A DNA stretch of 64,000 nt from Ophioceras dolichostomum (taxonomy: Eukaryota; Ascomycota; Sordariomycetes; Magnaporthales; Ophioceraceae), in the NCBI GenBank assembly GCA_003049485.1, contig PYST01000142.1:31623-95622 (forward strand). Reading direction: 5' to 3'. Under the pieces are notes generated by a model that saw only the letters and a program-made list of their open reading frames with translations, ran no database searches and had not been told where the DNA came from. The translations under genes were made by a program, and so were the position numbers. Below are positions 1 through 11,299 of this stretch, piece by piece. Each line of letters starts with the position of its first letter. Within the stretch, counting starts at the first letter, position 1.

Positions 1-1082
1 CGCTTCGGGTGGAACTCGCGGCAGAGATCCCACAGCACCGGCTCCCGGCCCTCGCGCCTGCCGCCTACGACAGTGCCTCCAAACACAAGCTGGTTCAGGA
101 AGCGCCTCGACGGCATGGAGATGAAGTCCTCCAACGTCATGGACGCCCTGCGCAGCTGCTCGGCGATTCCCGCTGTGTCCAGCTCGCCTCGGATGATGTT
201 CAGGTCGCCGGCGAGAACTACTTGCTTGCCCATGGCAACGAGGTTACGGACCCTGACGTCCAGGGCATCGAGGAACGCGAGCCGGAAGTCTGTCCTGGTG
301 TCATCTCTAGTGGCCGGGCTGTAGACTCCTATGAGCACGAAGGCTGGGAACTCGAGGACCATGCATCTGCCCTCGGAGTCGAGGGTGGAGAGGTCGATGG
401 TGGATGACGACAGTTGGCCAGGCTGGGGATACCCGCCAATACATTGGCCAGGCGGCATGTCACGGAACTTGATGGCGGACTTGGGCGGACAGGAGATGCC
501 GGTGAGGCCTTCCTCGGCGCGGATGGGGCAGCACTTGCTGTTGCGGGTGTAGATGACCACGCCGGAGTAGCCCTTCTTGAAGCGCGGCAAACTGAAGTAT
601 ACGTCCCAGCCGGGTACGAGCACCATGTCGTCCTGGAGATCCTTGCGCTGGATCTTCGTCTCTTGCATCACTACGATGTCGGCCTCTAGGATGTCGAACA
701 TGGCCTGCAAACCGGGGGTGAACGGGGGGCGGATGAGTTAGCATGTGGGTCTGAAGGAACTCTGGCCAAGAAATGCGGCCCGGACGTGGAATAGAGTGGG
801 TGCTCATGGAATAGAGTGGGTGCTCATCATACCTGGTAGGTCTTGGTTTCGCGCCATGGCTGATACGAAAACGGATTCCTGATGCCATTGACTGCATGCT
901 GATATCAGTAGGTGGTCATACAGGGGGCGCAGGCGCAACGAGGTAGGCCGCATCGTGTCCATCGAGAGAGTCCATCGAGCCAGCTGGAGGCGATGTGGGT
1001 CGTGATGGTGCATCGGAGATTGGCGGCGATAGCGTTGGAGAAGGGGGAACTCACCATTCCACGAGGTAATCCTCAAACCCAT
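1..1082 (-). CDS. apn2: APN2, class II AP endonuclease (5' part, runs off the left edge)
   Basis: Abasic-site endonuclease/3'-phosphodiesterase of the ExoIII family, acting in nuclear base-excision repair. Three exons are visible on the minus strand: 1082-1055, 891-833 and 704 to beyond position 1. Both introns have GT..AG ends and the frame is kept across them. The joined protein starts MGLRITSWNVNGIRN, the family's N-terminal motif, and reads on to residue 263 before the window ends. Seen are the metal-binding Glu in VVMQETKIQ (about E44), VYSPATRDDTRTDF, and the catalytic AGDLNI block (about D196/N198). The rest of the endonuclease domain and the usual C-terminal GRF zinc finger lie outside. 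The gene diverges from APC5 with 771 bp between start codons. APN2 is the classical neighbour of the MAT locus in Pezizomycotina. Intron 2 contains a perfect 20-bp tandem duplication. Confidence 0.96.
787..826. repeat. 20-bp perfect tandem duplication in APN2 intron 2
   Basis: Two identical 20-bp copies, at 787-806 and 807-826, sit just inside the 5' end of the second APN2 intron (the donor is at 832-831 on the minus strand). The duplication does not touch either splice site. Confidence 0.95.
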
Positions 1083-1853
1083 GTTGGGCAGAGAACTGCA
1101 GAGAACTGCAGAGAGCAGCGCTGGGAGAGAGGCAGCTTGGCGAGGCGAGCTTCAGAAGCAGCCGCAGGCGTGAAGGCGAAGGACGGAACGGAGTGGAGTG
1201 GCGAGATGATGAATGAGGTCGAGGTCAAACGTCGTCGAGCGACTTCCGCCACCCGTCGTCGACAGCGTGAGTGATGCCGTCGGGGGGGTGCATCTCTACC
1301 GGAAGGCGTTCACAGGGATCAATATACCTACGAAGGGAGAGGGAGAGCTGAGGTCTTGGAGTTGTCCAGCTTGTCTCAAGGTAGCTACGCGAGACCACGT
1401 GATAGGTCCCCACAGACGTGCAGCCTTGCCCCGCTTCCGCTTGATCTACCCCGCACGGGACGCACGGACCTAGGGCAATCACGACCGGGTTCACCGGCGG
1501 CCACCGAGAACACGGGCCGGAAACGGAAAGCACTTGTCCTCCGCTCCCGCTCCCGCTCCTGCTCCTGCTCTCCCGCCAGTCCTCCTCCCTGGGGAAGGGC
1601 AGACCCACAGCAGGGGAGCAACGTGGTTCAAAGTTTCAAAGAGAGAAGTCACCACACCACACCTACACACTGCCGTTGCTCGGAGCTTTGCCTGATTTTC
1701 GCAGATTTTCGCGATTTTTCGTCTTTCCACCGACTGGCTAGGCTATCTGCGCTTGCAGAAACCCGACAAAAAAAGTTAGAGAGCGCGTCACGACGAATAC
1801 ATTGCAGCAAGCAGCTAGCAAGCAGCCAGCAAGCAGCCAGCAAGCAGCTAGCA
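1083..1853. promoter_or_regulatory. Divergent APN2/APC5 promoter region
   Basis: 771 bp between the divergent start codons of APN2 and APC5. It holds a CACGTG E-box at 1396-1401, C/T-rich stretches near 1536-1580, and short direct repeats, including AGAGAACTGC repeated near 1090-1112 and the 11-bp array next to the APC5 ATG. An open frame runs in phase with APC5 from 1356, but the conserved APC5 N-terminus (MALYLTPAKIGLL) starts at 1854, so the upstream part is read as leader. Confidence 0.6.
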
Positions 1854-1854
1854 A
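1811..1854 (+). repeat. Four 11-bp direct repeats abutting the APC5 start codon
   Basis: Four units of GCAGCYAGCAA occupy 1811-1821, 1822-1832, 1833-1843 and 1844-1854. The outer two carry T and the inner two carry C at the variable base. The last A of the fourth unit is the A of the APC5 ATG. Confidence 0.95.
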
Positions 1855-4782
1855 TGGCACTGTATCTCACGCCCGCGAAGATCGGGCTCCTCGCACTCGT
1901 CGAGGTGTACGTGGTAGGCGCCGTGCCGACCGAGGCGACCGTGGCGGTGCTGCACTTCCTGGCCTCGCACCTGGTCGACAACGCGATGCCGATGCCCACG
2001 GAGGACGAGTGGTCGACGGCGACCGAGGCCGTGGACATTGTGACCTCGATCGCCGAGTTCGAGCGCGTGCTCTCTCCGTACCGCGCCGCCACCGCGACGC
2101 CGGGCCGGAGGCTGTGGGACGTCTTCCTCCGCCTGCTGTGGCGGATCGACTCGCTGGACCGGATGCACGCCTTCTTCGAGGGGGACCTGCCGAGGCTGCT
2201 GGCGTTGACCAAAGCAGAGCGGCGCCTCGTGCTGGAGCACGGGAAGGAACTGCCGGGGGAGAACGTGGTCCTGCTGGGCCACCTGTCGCCTCTCGGCACC
2301 TTCGTCAAGCAGTCGCGGCTGCACTTCTCGAGGCTGTCGTTCTCTAAGGTCTCAGAGCTCTGGAGCGCGTTTGTCAAGTACCGGCAGCCCACCTCTTCGT
2401 ACTGGCGGCGGAGGAATTCGACCGGCATCGACAGCCTCGCGTTCGACAGTGTCCTGCTGGCCGGCCAGCACGACTGGGGTGGTCCGGGGACCGACAGCCT
2501 GGCCGGGATCATCTACGGTGATCTGAGGCCAGAGGCGTTGACGAAGCCGCCTTTGGTCAGCACGGAAGACATTGCATCGTTGCTCGAATTCCTCGTTGCG
2601 CAGCTCTCGAGTACGTTGTTCCCGTTGCTTTCCTCGTGAATCACTGTAAATCACTGTGAATCACTGTGAATTACTTCACCGGGGCTGACGATGCATGACG
2701 AGCCGTGGTGTTACAGAGACCGGAGCCCGCGTCCCACCAGAGATCCTATGCCATTATCGAGAAATTCTCCAAGAATGCTTGGTGACACCAAGTCTTGCGC
2801 ATTACCTTTCGTATGTTCTGGATCTCCACCCTCCTGCTTTTATGACCAACTAGCCTCGCGAGTATGCATCTCTCAGCAGCTTATGATGGACATACACTCT
2901 CTGCAGCTTCCTCGAGTCCTGGCGATCAGGCGACTACCCGAACTCGTTCGACCTGCTGCACCGCTACTTCGACTACACGGTGCAGAGGGGCGACCGCATC
3001 TCCTACCAGTACGCGCTGCTCAACATGGCCGTGCTGCAGGCCGACTTCGGCTGCTTCCAGGACGCCGTGTCCACCATGCTCGAGGCCGTGTCGACAGCGC
3101 GCGAGAACAGCGACCACGTCTGCCTCAACTTCTCGCTCAGCTGGCTGTTCCGGTTCGGCCACGCCCACCCGTCCTTCGTGCGCGAGCTGCAGTCGCGGAG
3201 CGTGCTGGCGTCCGACAAGGAGATCCTGGCGTTCCTGCGGGCGCAGGCCAGGGAGGCCGGCGGGTGGGTGCTGTGGAGCTCGGCTGTCCTCAACGAGGCC
3301 AAGATGGGCCTGTGCAACGGCGAGAGCGTCTCGGCCGCGGCGGAGCTCATCGTGCTCAGCTCGCGGGTCGTCGTGGAGCACAACCTCAAATCCGCCGTCC
3401 CTGTGCAGATGTCGCTGACGAGCGCCATGTACGATCGGCTGGGCGTTACCTCGCTCTCCCACATAGTCTGCGAGGTGTTCATCCGCGTGCACGCACGCAA
3501 GGCGTATTTTGACGACGAGATGAGGGCCACCTGCCGGCTTGCGGGGATACTTGCCGGCCGCGGCCAATACGACGATGCGATGGCGCGGCTTGAGGCGCTG
3601 GACCCTACCTCCCTCCGTGCGTGGAAGTCGGGCCAATACTGGCGCCGTTTCCGGGGCCTGATCAAGCTGCGGCGCGAGCTGCACCGCGACGAGCTCGGCG
3701 CCGCGGACCACCTTGTCGCGCAGCTCCAGCAGTGGGGGCCGGAGAGCTTCGAGCCGGACATCGTGCACATGATCGACGGGCTCCACGTCGACGCCCTCCA
3801 GCGCCACGGGGAGATGGGACTCGCCCTCGCCAAGACGAACGTCTGTATGGCAGAGCACCGCGACCAAGGCAGGGACATCGCACTTCGCATACGTCTACTC
3901 ATAACCAAGGCGAATCTTCACGCCAGGGCTGGCCGGCCACAAAAGGGCTTCACGCTGGCCATGCGCGCCGCCTCGAAAGCATGGCGAGCCCGCTTGCTCA
4001 CCGTGCTGTGGAATTCCCTCGGCGTGCTGTCCCACATCCTCGTCTCGCTGGGCGAGTTCGCGGCCGCGGCGCGCATTCTCGTCGCGGTCATCCCTCGCGC
4101 CCTGGAGACCGACATGGCATTCGTCGCCGGCGGGTTGTACTCCGTTCTCGCGGACGCATACATGGGCCTCGCGGGCGAGTTGTCGGGCGACGCTCTCCGG
4201 GCCATGCGCTCTCTGACGCCTGTCGTGGCTCCAACGCCAAAATCGAACAGGACTGGCGGCCCGACGACGCAGACACGCATCAGCCTGACCGCCGCAGTAG
4301 CCAGGCTGTCAGAACAAGAGCCACAAGAACAACAAAGACCTTCTTCAATGATGATGATAGACGACGACGACATCAACGAACTCTCATCACAAATACAGCC
4401 GCCGCAGCCGCCGCCGTCAACACAACCACAACCACAAGGATCGAGCGGCAGCGGCAGCGGCAGTTACTCCAAAACCAACAGCCCACACGCCGCAGCGGCT
4501 CAGCGCATGCTAGAGATGACGACCAAGGCCGTCGAGTCCCTCGAGCGCGCCTTCGCCCACTTCTCCGCCGTGGACGACCTGGTGAAGCAGTGCGAGACCC
4601 GCGCGAAGCAGGCGACCATCATGCGCGTCGTTGGAGACCAGGACAGGGCGGAGGACTACGCTGCTCAGTATCTTACTTTGAAGAGGGAGAGGGGCGCTAC
4701 TGCTGCTGCTGCTACTACTACTGCTGCTACTGCTACTACTGCCCCTGCTGCTACTGCTGCTACTGCTCTTTCTCAAGCTTAG
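1854..4782 (+). CDS. apc5: APC5, anaphase-promoting complex subunit 5
   Basis: Scaffold/TPR-type subunit of the APC/C ubiquitin ligase, which drives the metaphase-anaphase transition in the nucleus. The start at 1854 gives the family N-terminus MALYLTPAKIGLLALVEVY. Exons inferred from splice signals are 1854-2610, 2717-2810 and 2907-4782; they join in frame through HYLSFLESWRSGDYP and encode about 908 residues. The conserved ANAPC5 core is seen from about residue 309 (YQYALLNMAVLQADFG, then DHVCLNFSLSWLFRFGHAHP), followed by helical TPR-like repeats to about residue 730. The C-terminal third has low-complexity insertions (Gln/Pro/Ser-rich near 4330-4490) and an Ala/Thr-rich tail from GCT/ACT codons at 4700-4770. 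Intron 1 carries a three-copy 10-bp repeat. The gene belongs to the conserved set around the MAT locus. The tail length is the least certain part. Confidence 0.94.
2639..2668 (+). repeat. 10-bp tandem repeat in APC5 intron 1
   Basis: Three units of AATCACTGTR, at 2639-2648, 2649-2658 and 2659-2668, lie about 30 bp inside APC5 intron 1. Confidence 0.9.
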
Positions 4783-4862
4783 ATTCAGACTCAGAGTCAG
4801 ACTCAGAGTCATAGTCAGACTCACACTCACTCACACTCACACTCACACTCACACTCAGACTC
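4783..4862 (+). repeat. ACTCAG/ACTCAC hexamer microsatellite after APC5
   Basis: Degenerate hexanucleotide array (ACTCAG, then ACTCAC) starting right after the APC5 stop codon, so probably inside its 3' UTR. Confidence 0.85.
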
Positions 4863-6503
4863 GAAGGCGTGAGTGGTGGAAAGAGACGCAAGGCCTCTTT
4901 TCAGTGCCTTATTCTCTTTTGGGGGAACCAGTGTCACCTGGTCTCATTTGCATACTAGTACATTCAAGAACGGGTGAGCAAGTAAAATAAATGGTAGAAC
5001 GGGAACGGCAGCGCGGCATCATGGGGCAGCATCATGACGGGGTATATCATCGGTTAGGTTGCCATTCCTTTACTAGCGAGCGGCATATAGATACTACGGA
5101 CGGGCTACTACAGACCTATAGATAAGGAGCCGCTTTTGTTTCGAATTTTGTAATTTGAATCGGTGTTCGTCGATCACTGGGTACACGTGATCAAACCTTG
5201 GTGGTTGCTTTTTCACTGATGTTCAAGCTGAACTTTGACTCTGTCTTTGGCGAACTTCTTCCTTACAGCGTCCTCCAGCAGGCCTTTGAGATTGGAAGTG
5301 AGATTTTGCACAAATGGCCAGGACTGGCACAAAATAAGCCGGCAAGTTGCTATGCTCTGAAAGGGTTTGTCTGCCTCTTCCTTTGAGCTGGTGGTCCTCA
5401 GGATTCTTGGGGACGCTGGTCGTGTGTCCCAGCCCATGTCCCCAACCCATGTCCACTCCCAGGTGGTGATTTCAGCTGGGATTCTGTCGTCTGGGTCTAC
5501 GGAGGAGGGGACTCGCGGCCTTCCGTCGAGGAAATCTTGCTAGGTACTTCGTAGGTACCTGTTATTAAATTAAGAAAGTAATATTGACCGCCACTTTGTT
5601 GCTTTCCACGCACCCTTGCAGGTTGCCCCCGCATGCTTCTCAGCCCACAACGCCCGGTTTGGGTGCCTTCTGCGGCCCTCGACGACGCCCGGCTTTGGTG
5701 CGTCCTGGCTGCCTCCTGGCTGCCTTCTGCAGGGTGTTATATGCGGCGCTTCCGGACCAGCTTCCGGACCAGCGTCCGGACCAGGCGCTAAGACATGGAT
5801 GCTGGGTATCATACGGCCAAATCAGGCATCCGGTGAGAATATTGGACGGACATCCGGCGCGGCCAAGCCAGACATCCGGTTAGAACAAAGAGGGGATCGT
5901 CGCCTGCCCCCACGGCACGTACGGAAGAAGAGGGAGCCGAGAATGTGGTGACTCATGGAGCCAGCAGGACTCAAGGCGGGACAGATTCGGGAAGGCCGTC
6001 ATCGGACTCACGAAGCGAGTAGGTTCATGACGGAGGGCACGAACCACGTATTGCCGGTGCTGCCTGTTTCCTGGTTGGTGCCCACGCACAATAACCAAGG
6101 CCACCAAGGCCGCCAACGCACGAGAGACTAGGACCAGGGCTTTCCTGACGGAGGGCTGTCCATCGCCTGTCTGCTACACAGTACGTCTAGTATCGCGTCC
6201 CTGTCCATGCCCCCTGACAGACACTTGAGTGCCGTACCTTATATAATCAGACGTACTCGCATCAACTTCCTCTTTCTTTTTTGTAGTCGGTCGACCGACT
6301 CGCCCCAGTTGTCGGATAAAATGGTCATCGATCTGTAGGATATTCCTTGCAGATTCCCTTCTTTCTTTCTTCGTCCTATCGGCCACGGCAGAACCAAGGA
6401 CTGACAGAAAAAGTTCACAGAAGTTATTCTCCCCCTGCACAAGTCCACCACCGTCCGGCGGTCGTCACGATGGAGACGGCCCTTGAGGCTTCAGCATACC
6501 ACA
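4863..6503. other. Intergenic, no gene recognised
   Basis: About 1.6 kb between APC5 and the protease-like copy. It holds a CACGTG near 5187, short TAGGTACC-like runs near 5540-5560, and a three-fold CCGGACCAG repeat near 5754-5785. The open frames are short and have no recognisable motif. Confidence 0.5.
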
Positions 6504-9500
6504 ATGGGTGGAAAGCGGCTCAAAATCGCCCGCGACGCAGCGTGTTCCTTCCACGTCACCACACTCAAGTCCTACGAGGGCTACGAAGCGGATTGTACTG
6601 AAGCCAGTGGCTGCATCGTGGACAAGAAACGCGCCTTGGTCCTCATGAACGCCCATGTCGTGGGCGACAATCTGTCGAAGGGCTATGTCGTGCTCAGCGA
6701 CAATCGCAAGGTTGGTCTGATGCCCATCCATCTAGCGGCTGCTACCAGGCTGCGTTCCTGGCCGTCATGGCCGTCATGGCCCTCCCTTTGACCGACTGGC
6801 TGCTAACCACCCAACGTCCCGTCCCTCAATACTCCACGCCGGCTGTCTAGTTTGATTTCCGAGTCGAGTACATCGATCCGCTGCACGACTTTGCCATCGT
6901 CGCCCTTCGCGCGGAAGACGTATCGGTCTCGAAGGACCTAGGCTGGGAGGTGAAGCTCGAACCAAGGCGGCTTCAGGAGGGTGTCGAGGTACACCGGGTG
7001 AGCAACGAGTCCTGCCTGAGAGGCAACGTCGGACAGGGCTTCATTGGCCAAATCGACTGCAACCCGCCTGACATTGAGGGGTGGGAGCGTCAGGACGCCA
7101 ACATCGACTATGTCTCGCTCTCCATGGTCACGCAGGGTGGCAGTTCCGGCAGCATGGCCGTTGACTGCAACGGCTACGGCGTAGCTCTTACGTGCAGCGG
7201 CGGCCTGTCCGACGCCTTCCTGTTGGGCGTGGCGCTGCCCTTGAAGGCCTTGCGGGCACTGCAGCGTGGCAAGCCGGTCACACGTGGCACCCTGCAGGTC
7301 AAATGGGGGCTGAAGCCCCTCCACGAATGCGTGAGGTGCGGACTGGCCAAGATGTAGGTGAAGTGGTTCAAGGATCTGGGCGTCAGGAGCCTGGTCTACG
7401 CACAAGCCGTCTTGCCAGGCGGCCCGGCCGACGGCAAGATCGAGGTCGGCGACATCCTGTTGACGCTGGACGGCCGTCCCGTCGCCAGCATGCTCCGGGT
7501 GAAATCCACATGGATGGCCACGTCAACGAAGTCACCGAGCTTGCATGCTGGGGGGCTAAGGGCGACTTCGAGGCCGACTGCACCATCCAAGACCTCCACG
7601 GCCTCACTCCCGCCCATCTTCTCATGCGCAACGGGACCGTGTTCCACGACATGGCGCTCGCCACTGCTTTCCGCCGTGGAATCCCCGTCCAGGGCGTCCT
7701 TGCTTGCCGAAAAGCCAAGCCGCCGTTCCGAGGATTGATGCAGGTGGTGTCGATCGATGATACCCCCATCACCGATGTGAAGCAGCTATCCCAGGTGCTG
7801 GAAGATCTGAGCGGTAATCCGACGAAGGTCGTGGCCAGGATCGGCCAGACACCCTTGAGCGACCGCGCAGACTTGCTTCCCCAGAGCGGGTATCTCCTCA
7901 GGGCCACCGACCAACCCTCGTGCGATTTCGAGAGGNNNNNNNNNNNNNNNNNNNNNNNNNNNNNNNNNNNNNNNNNNNNNNNNNNNNNNNNNNNNNNNNN
8001 NNNNNNNNNNNNNNNNNNNNNNNNNNNNNNNNNCCCGGCCCTCCTCCCGGCCCCCCTCCCGCGGCGAGAGGAGGCAAGTGGCAAGGAAGGAGGAGACCTG
8101 GACGGCCCGGTTAGTTCACTCCGGCCAGCCGACCTCGCCATCCCGGAAGCGGTAGCAGTGGTCTTCTCCTCCGTCATCCAACACCAAGCGTACCGCGATA
8201 TTGGCACTGAAAGCGCAATGATCGATGCCCTAGGATTCGGCCTGGTGCGACGGGGAAAGGGGCCTCGCCCTTATCCTCCGCGACGACATCGGCCTGTTCG
8301 ACAAGGTCTTGGTCACGGTGGGCGGAAGGCAGGCCACTCGCGCGCGAGCCATCTTCGTGCGCCCGACGCACAGCGTGGCGGTGTTGAGGTTCGATACCGC
8401 CCCGGTCGATAAGAGCCTTCTGCACGCGTGCAGGTTCGCCCCCCGCTGGGAGTCCGAAGCCGTCGGGCGAGGTAGCGATGTCTTTTACGCGCCGCTGGAC
8501 TTCATGCGTATGACGGTGTCCAAGACGAAAGTCGCGAACATGGGCGAGCGGTGCCACCTCGCCAGTAGGGATGTCCGGGAGGTGTCCTTCGCCTTTCGCC
8601 ATGTGACGTGTCGCCTCGAGGACGCAACCGTGTCCGACCAGGACGACCTCGGTGTTCTGCTCAACGACATGGGCGAATCCTTGCCCTGGTGGACTACGCC
8701 ACCGACAACTACTACCTCTCGGCCCACGAACTTCTGGACGCCATCGGTCACGTTCTCAACAACGGCCGGGAGGCAGCAGATGCGCCCTTCTTCCGGGAAT
8801 TGGACGTGAGCGAGCTTTCGCTGGACTACGCCATCAACGTCGGGCTTTCCGACGAGAAGTTCATCTCTCGCATCACAGGCCCTCCTCGCCTGCTGGAGAT
8901 CGCCAAGGTTCCCTACCGCCTTCTCAGTCCAAGGACCGAGCGCCACCCGCTGCGCGTGAGCGACATCATCCTGGAGGTGGAAGGCGAGGTGGTGACGATG
9001 TCTGCCGATCTGAAGTTCCAGTACACGAAGCCTTCGCTGCACATGCTCGTCCTGCGCGGTGGCCAGAAAGTGGAGGTCGACGTCCCCCTCCTCTCGGACA
9101 AGGACACCAGAGCCAGACGGATCATCAGCTTCTGCGGCGCCTCGGTGCAGGAGCCGTGCCTTGGCGCGCGGATGCAGTGCACTCGTGTCGACTCCGGCGC
9201 GTTCGTGACGGCCGTCAGGATGGGCTCCCCGGCCTACGAATGCGGCTTCCCGCTCCAGGCGATGATCAACGAGGTCAATGGCGAGCGTGTTGAGACGCTG
9301 TACACGTTCCTGGCGCTGGACAGAGACATCCCCTACGAGACCAACATCCAGCTCCAGACCGTGGACGTGCTGACGGGCAAGGAAAGCCGCCTTGTGCTCA
9401 AGAAAACGGTCATCTTCCCAACGACAGAGCTGGTCATGGATGAGACAGGCAAACTCACTAAGACGGTGGTGGATGGCGAAGCTTTCGATGCCATCCTGCG

Positions 9501-9564
9501 GAAGCACGCCGGCATTGGTGGGCTCCCTGCCCGGGAGGGCTGGTGTACTGAGGGAAGGTACTAG
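6504..9564 (+). pseudogene. NMA111/HtrA-like serine protease, broken copy
   Basis: Resembles Nma111, the fungal nuclear double-HtrA serine protease linked to apoptosis, which has two protease-like halves with PDZ domains and about 1000 residues. The inferred start at 6504 (MGGKRLKIARD) is followed by a phase-0 intron at 6711-6850. The catalytic-type residues are all present: His in MNAHVVGD, Asp in DPLHDFAIV and Ser in TQGGSSGSM. Family blocks follow in order: KPVTRGTLQ, AVLPGGPADGKIEVGD, DLHGLTPA and, in the second half, LRDDIGLFDKVLVTVGG and a C-terminal PDZ-like region. Breaks: an in-frame TAG at 7355-7357, a frameshift near 7497, 98 N at 7936-8033, and frameshifts near 8245 and 8672. Each break is bridged by recognisable family sequence, so this is one decayed gene. 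Several assembly errors are the alternative. The strong sequence divergence suggests a paralogue of the housekeeping copy. Confidence 0.78.
7936..8033. other. Assembly gap (98 N) inside the protease-like copy
   Basis: A run of 98 unknown bases. The sequence after it starts with a C/G-rich stretch (CCCGGCCCTCC), which may explain failed assembly. Confidence 0.99.
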
Positions 9565-11299
9565 TCGTGTTGTGGTTCATGGCGCGTAAGAAGTACGGCG
9601 GTGGTCGACTGTATACGGTGGTTGGTCGACTGTACGTGGTGGGACATGGTTTGCTCATTCGTCATAGGAGATCGTAGGAGAGATTAGGTAGGAGAGATTA
9701 GGTATTTACCGGACGTCCAACGAAATAAAACACACTGTCGCTCGCTGCATTCGTGCCGTGGTCAACGTGTCACCCACGGCGAGCCACCAGCCGCGGGTCC
9801 TGCAGGTCAGGTTGGCCACGTCCCCCAAAAAAAACGGAGACGCCTTCCCACAAACCTACCGGCTGGTTCGCACAAGGCGGCGTCGGTGACTCGGGGCCGG
9901 TCCGGTATGGGCTCCAGGGGCTCATCGAGGAGCGCACGAGCTGCCAGGTCGAGATTGTAAGGCCGAACTGGACCAGCGAGACGGGGAAAGCCAGTCAAAA
10001 GAACTTATGCCCACGTTCCGCCAGTGCTGTGCTGCCGCAACAAGTCCACCAGATACTAGTAAGGACGACGTTTAAACACCAGGAGACGAAAATATCCCGC
10101 CGTAAAAATAATGCAAAGGTCGCAGGCGACCGTGAATGAGAGATGAAAAAGAAGAGGACAGATAGAACGACTGCATGATTTGCAGTACAGATGGACATGG
10201 CGAACGAGAGGTTGTGAATTGCCCGGGGTGGTTGGAATTCGCGTCGTGAGAAGGTTGGGGAAAGGACTCCTGGCCGCCGCTGCCGGGTCCTGGAGATCGC
10301 TCCTCCTATTTTGGGGGTTTTAAGATAGGTGCTTTTGCAATGCTCTTGCTATCTTTGGACATCATCTATTGATCCATACGACTTTCCCAATCGTTTTGAG
10401 AAGATCTCGAAAGCATTTCAAAAAGCTAAAAGGACAAATAGTAGGCAGGTGATCTTGCGATCTCTTTACTCACCCCCGGCAAGTCGGAGTTCTTACACTG
10501 GCGTCCTCCATCCTGCCTGGAACATGACAAAAAAGATCCCGAAATTTCCTCTGCAACTGCACTAGATGATCACTATAGACAAAGGAGATTGGCGATCGCC
10601 TCTTACATTTTTCTCTGGTCGGTCGCTCGCTCAGTCAGTCAGGTCGCAGCCCCGTCGTTAGACGGCAACAGGCTCCGACTCAGGACCCCAGGAAGGACCG
10701 CCTTTCCTCGCACGCCTTCGCCCACACAGGGCTTCCCGGATCATTCTCGAACAATGACTTCTCGAGCCCGCGGCCACCACGCCATCTAGCACGACATACG
10801 TGGCAGTGACCCCGACATTCTTGCAACGTGTCCATTGCCCCGTGTACTCGACCTTCCGGATCATCTTGCAGGTGTTGGAGTACTAGTTGCTTCCGGGAGT
10901 TCAGGGTGCAGAGTGTGGAAAGCATGTCCACGTTGCATGTTCGTCGTGATCCCGTAGCCCGGCACAGCCTCGACCTCGAACCAAGACAGAGATTTGATAT
11001 GTGTGGTAGGGGAACCAATGACTTGGAAAGAAAAGAAAAATGAAAAGAAAAGAAATTAAGCAAAGAAAGTACTAAGTGAGAGAAGCCGACCTTGTATTCT
11101 GTTGCGAAGTGAAAGAAGCTAGGGAAAGCCCGTTGGCTCCAGTCAGGCTGGTTGGCTACGAATGCCGCCCAACATTGTTTTTCTTTAGGTGCCATGGCTG
11201 GCTGAATGGTCACAATGGAAGACACTAGGGCTTCTGTCTTCCTGGAACTGGTCGGCCAAAAGCCGTCATGCTCCTAACGCAAGTCATTTTCCGCCAAGG
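9565..11299. other. Intergenic, no gene recognised
   Basis: Holds a two-copy 14-bp repeat (TAGGAGAGATTAGG at 9675-9688 and 9689-9702) and A-rich stretches near 11025-11070. Open frames here are short and show no domain. Confidence 0.5.

Noticed and set aside
1356..1853. 166-residue N-terminal extension of APC5 in the same frame
   Set aside because: It is low-complexity and the conserved family N-terminus starts at 1854.
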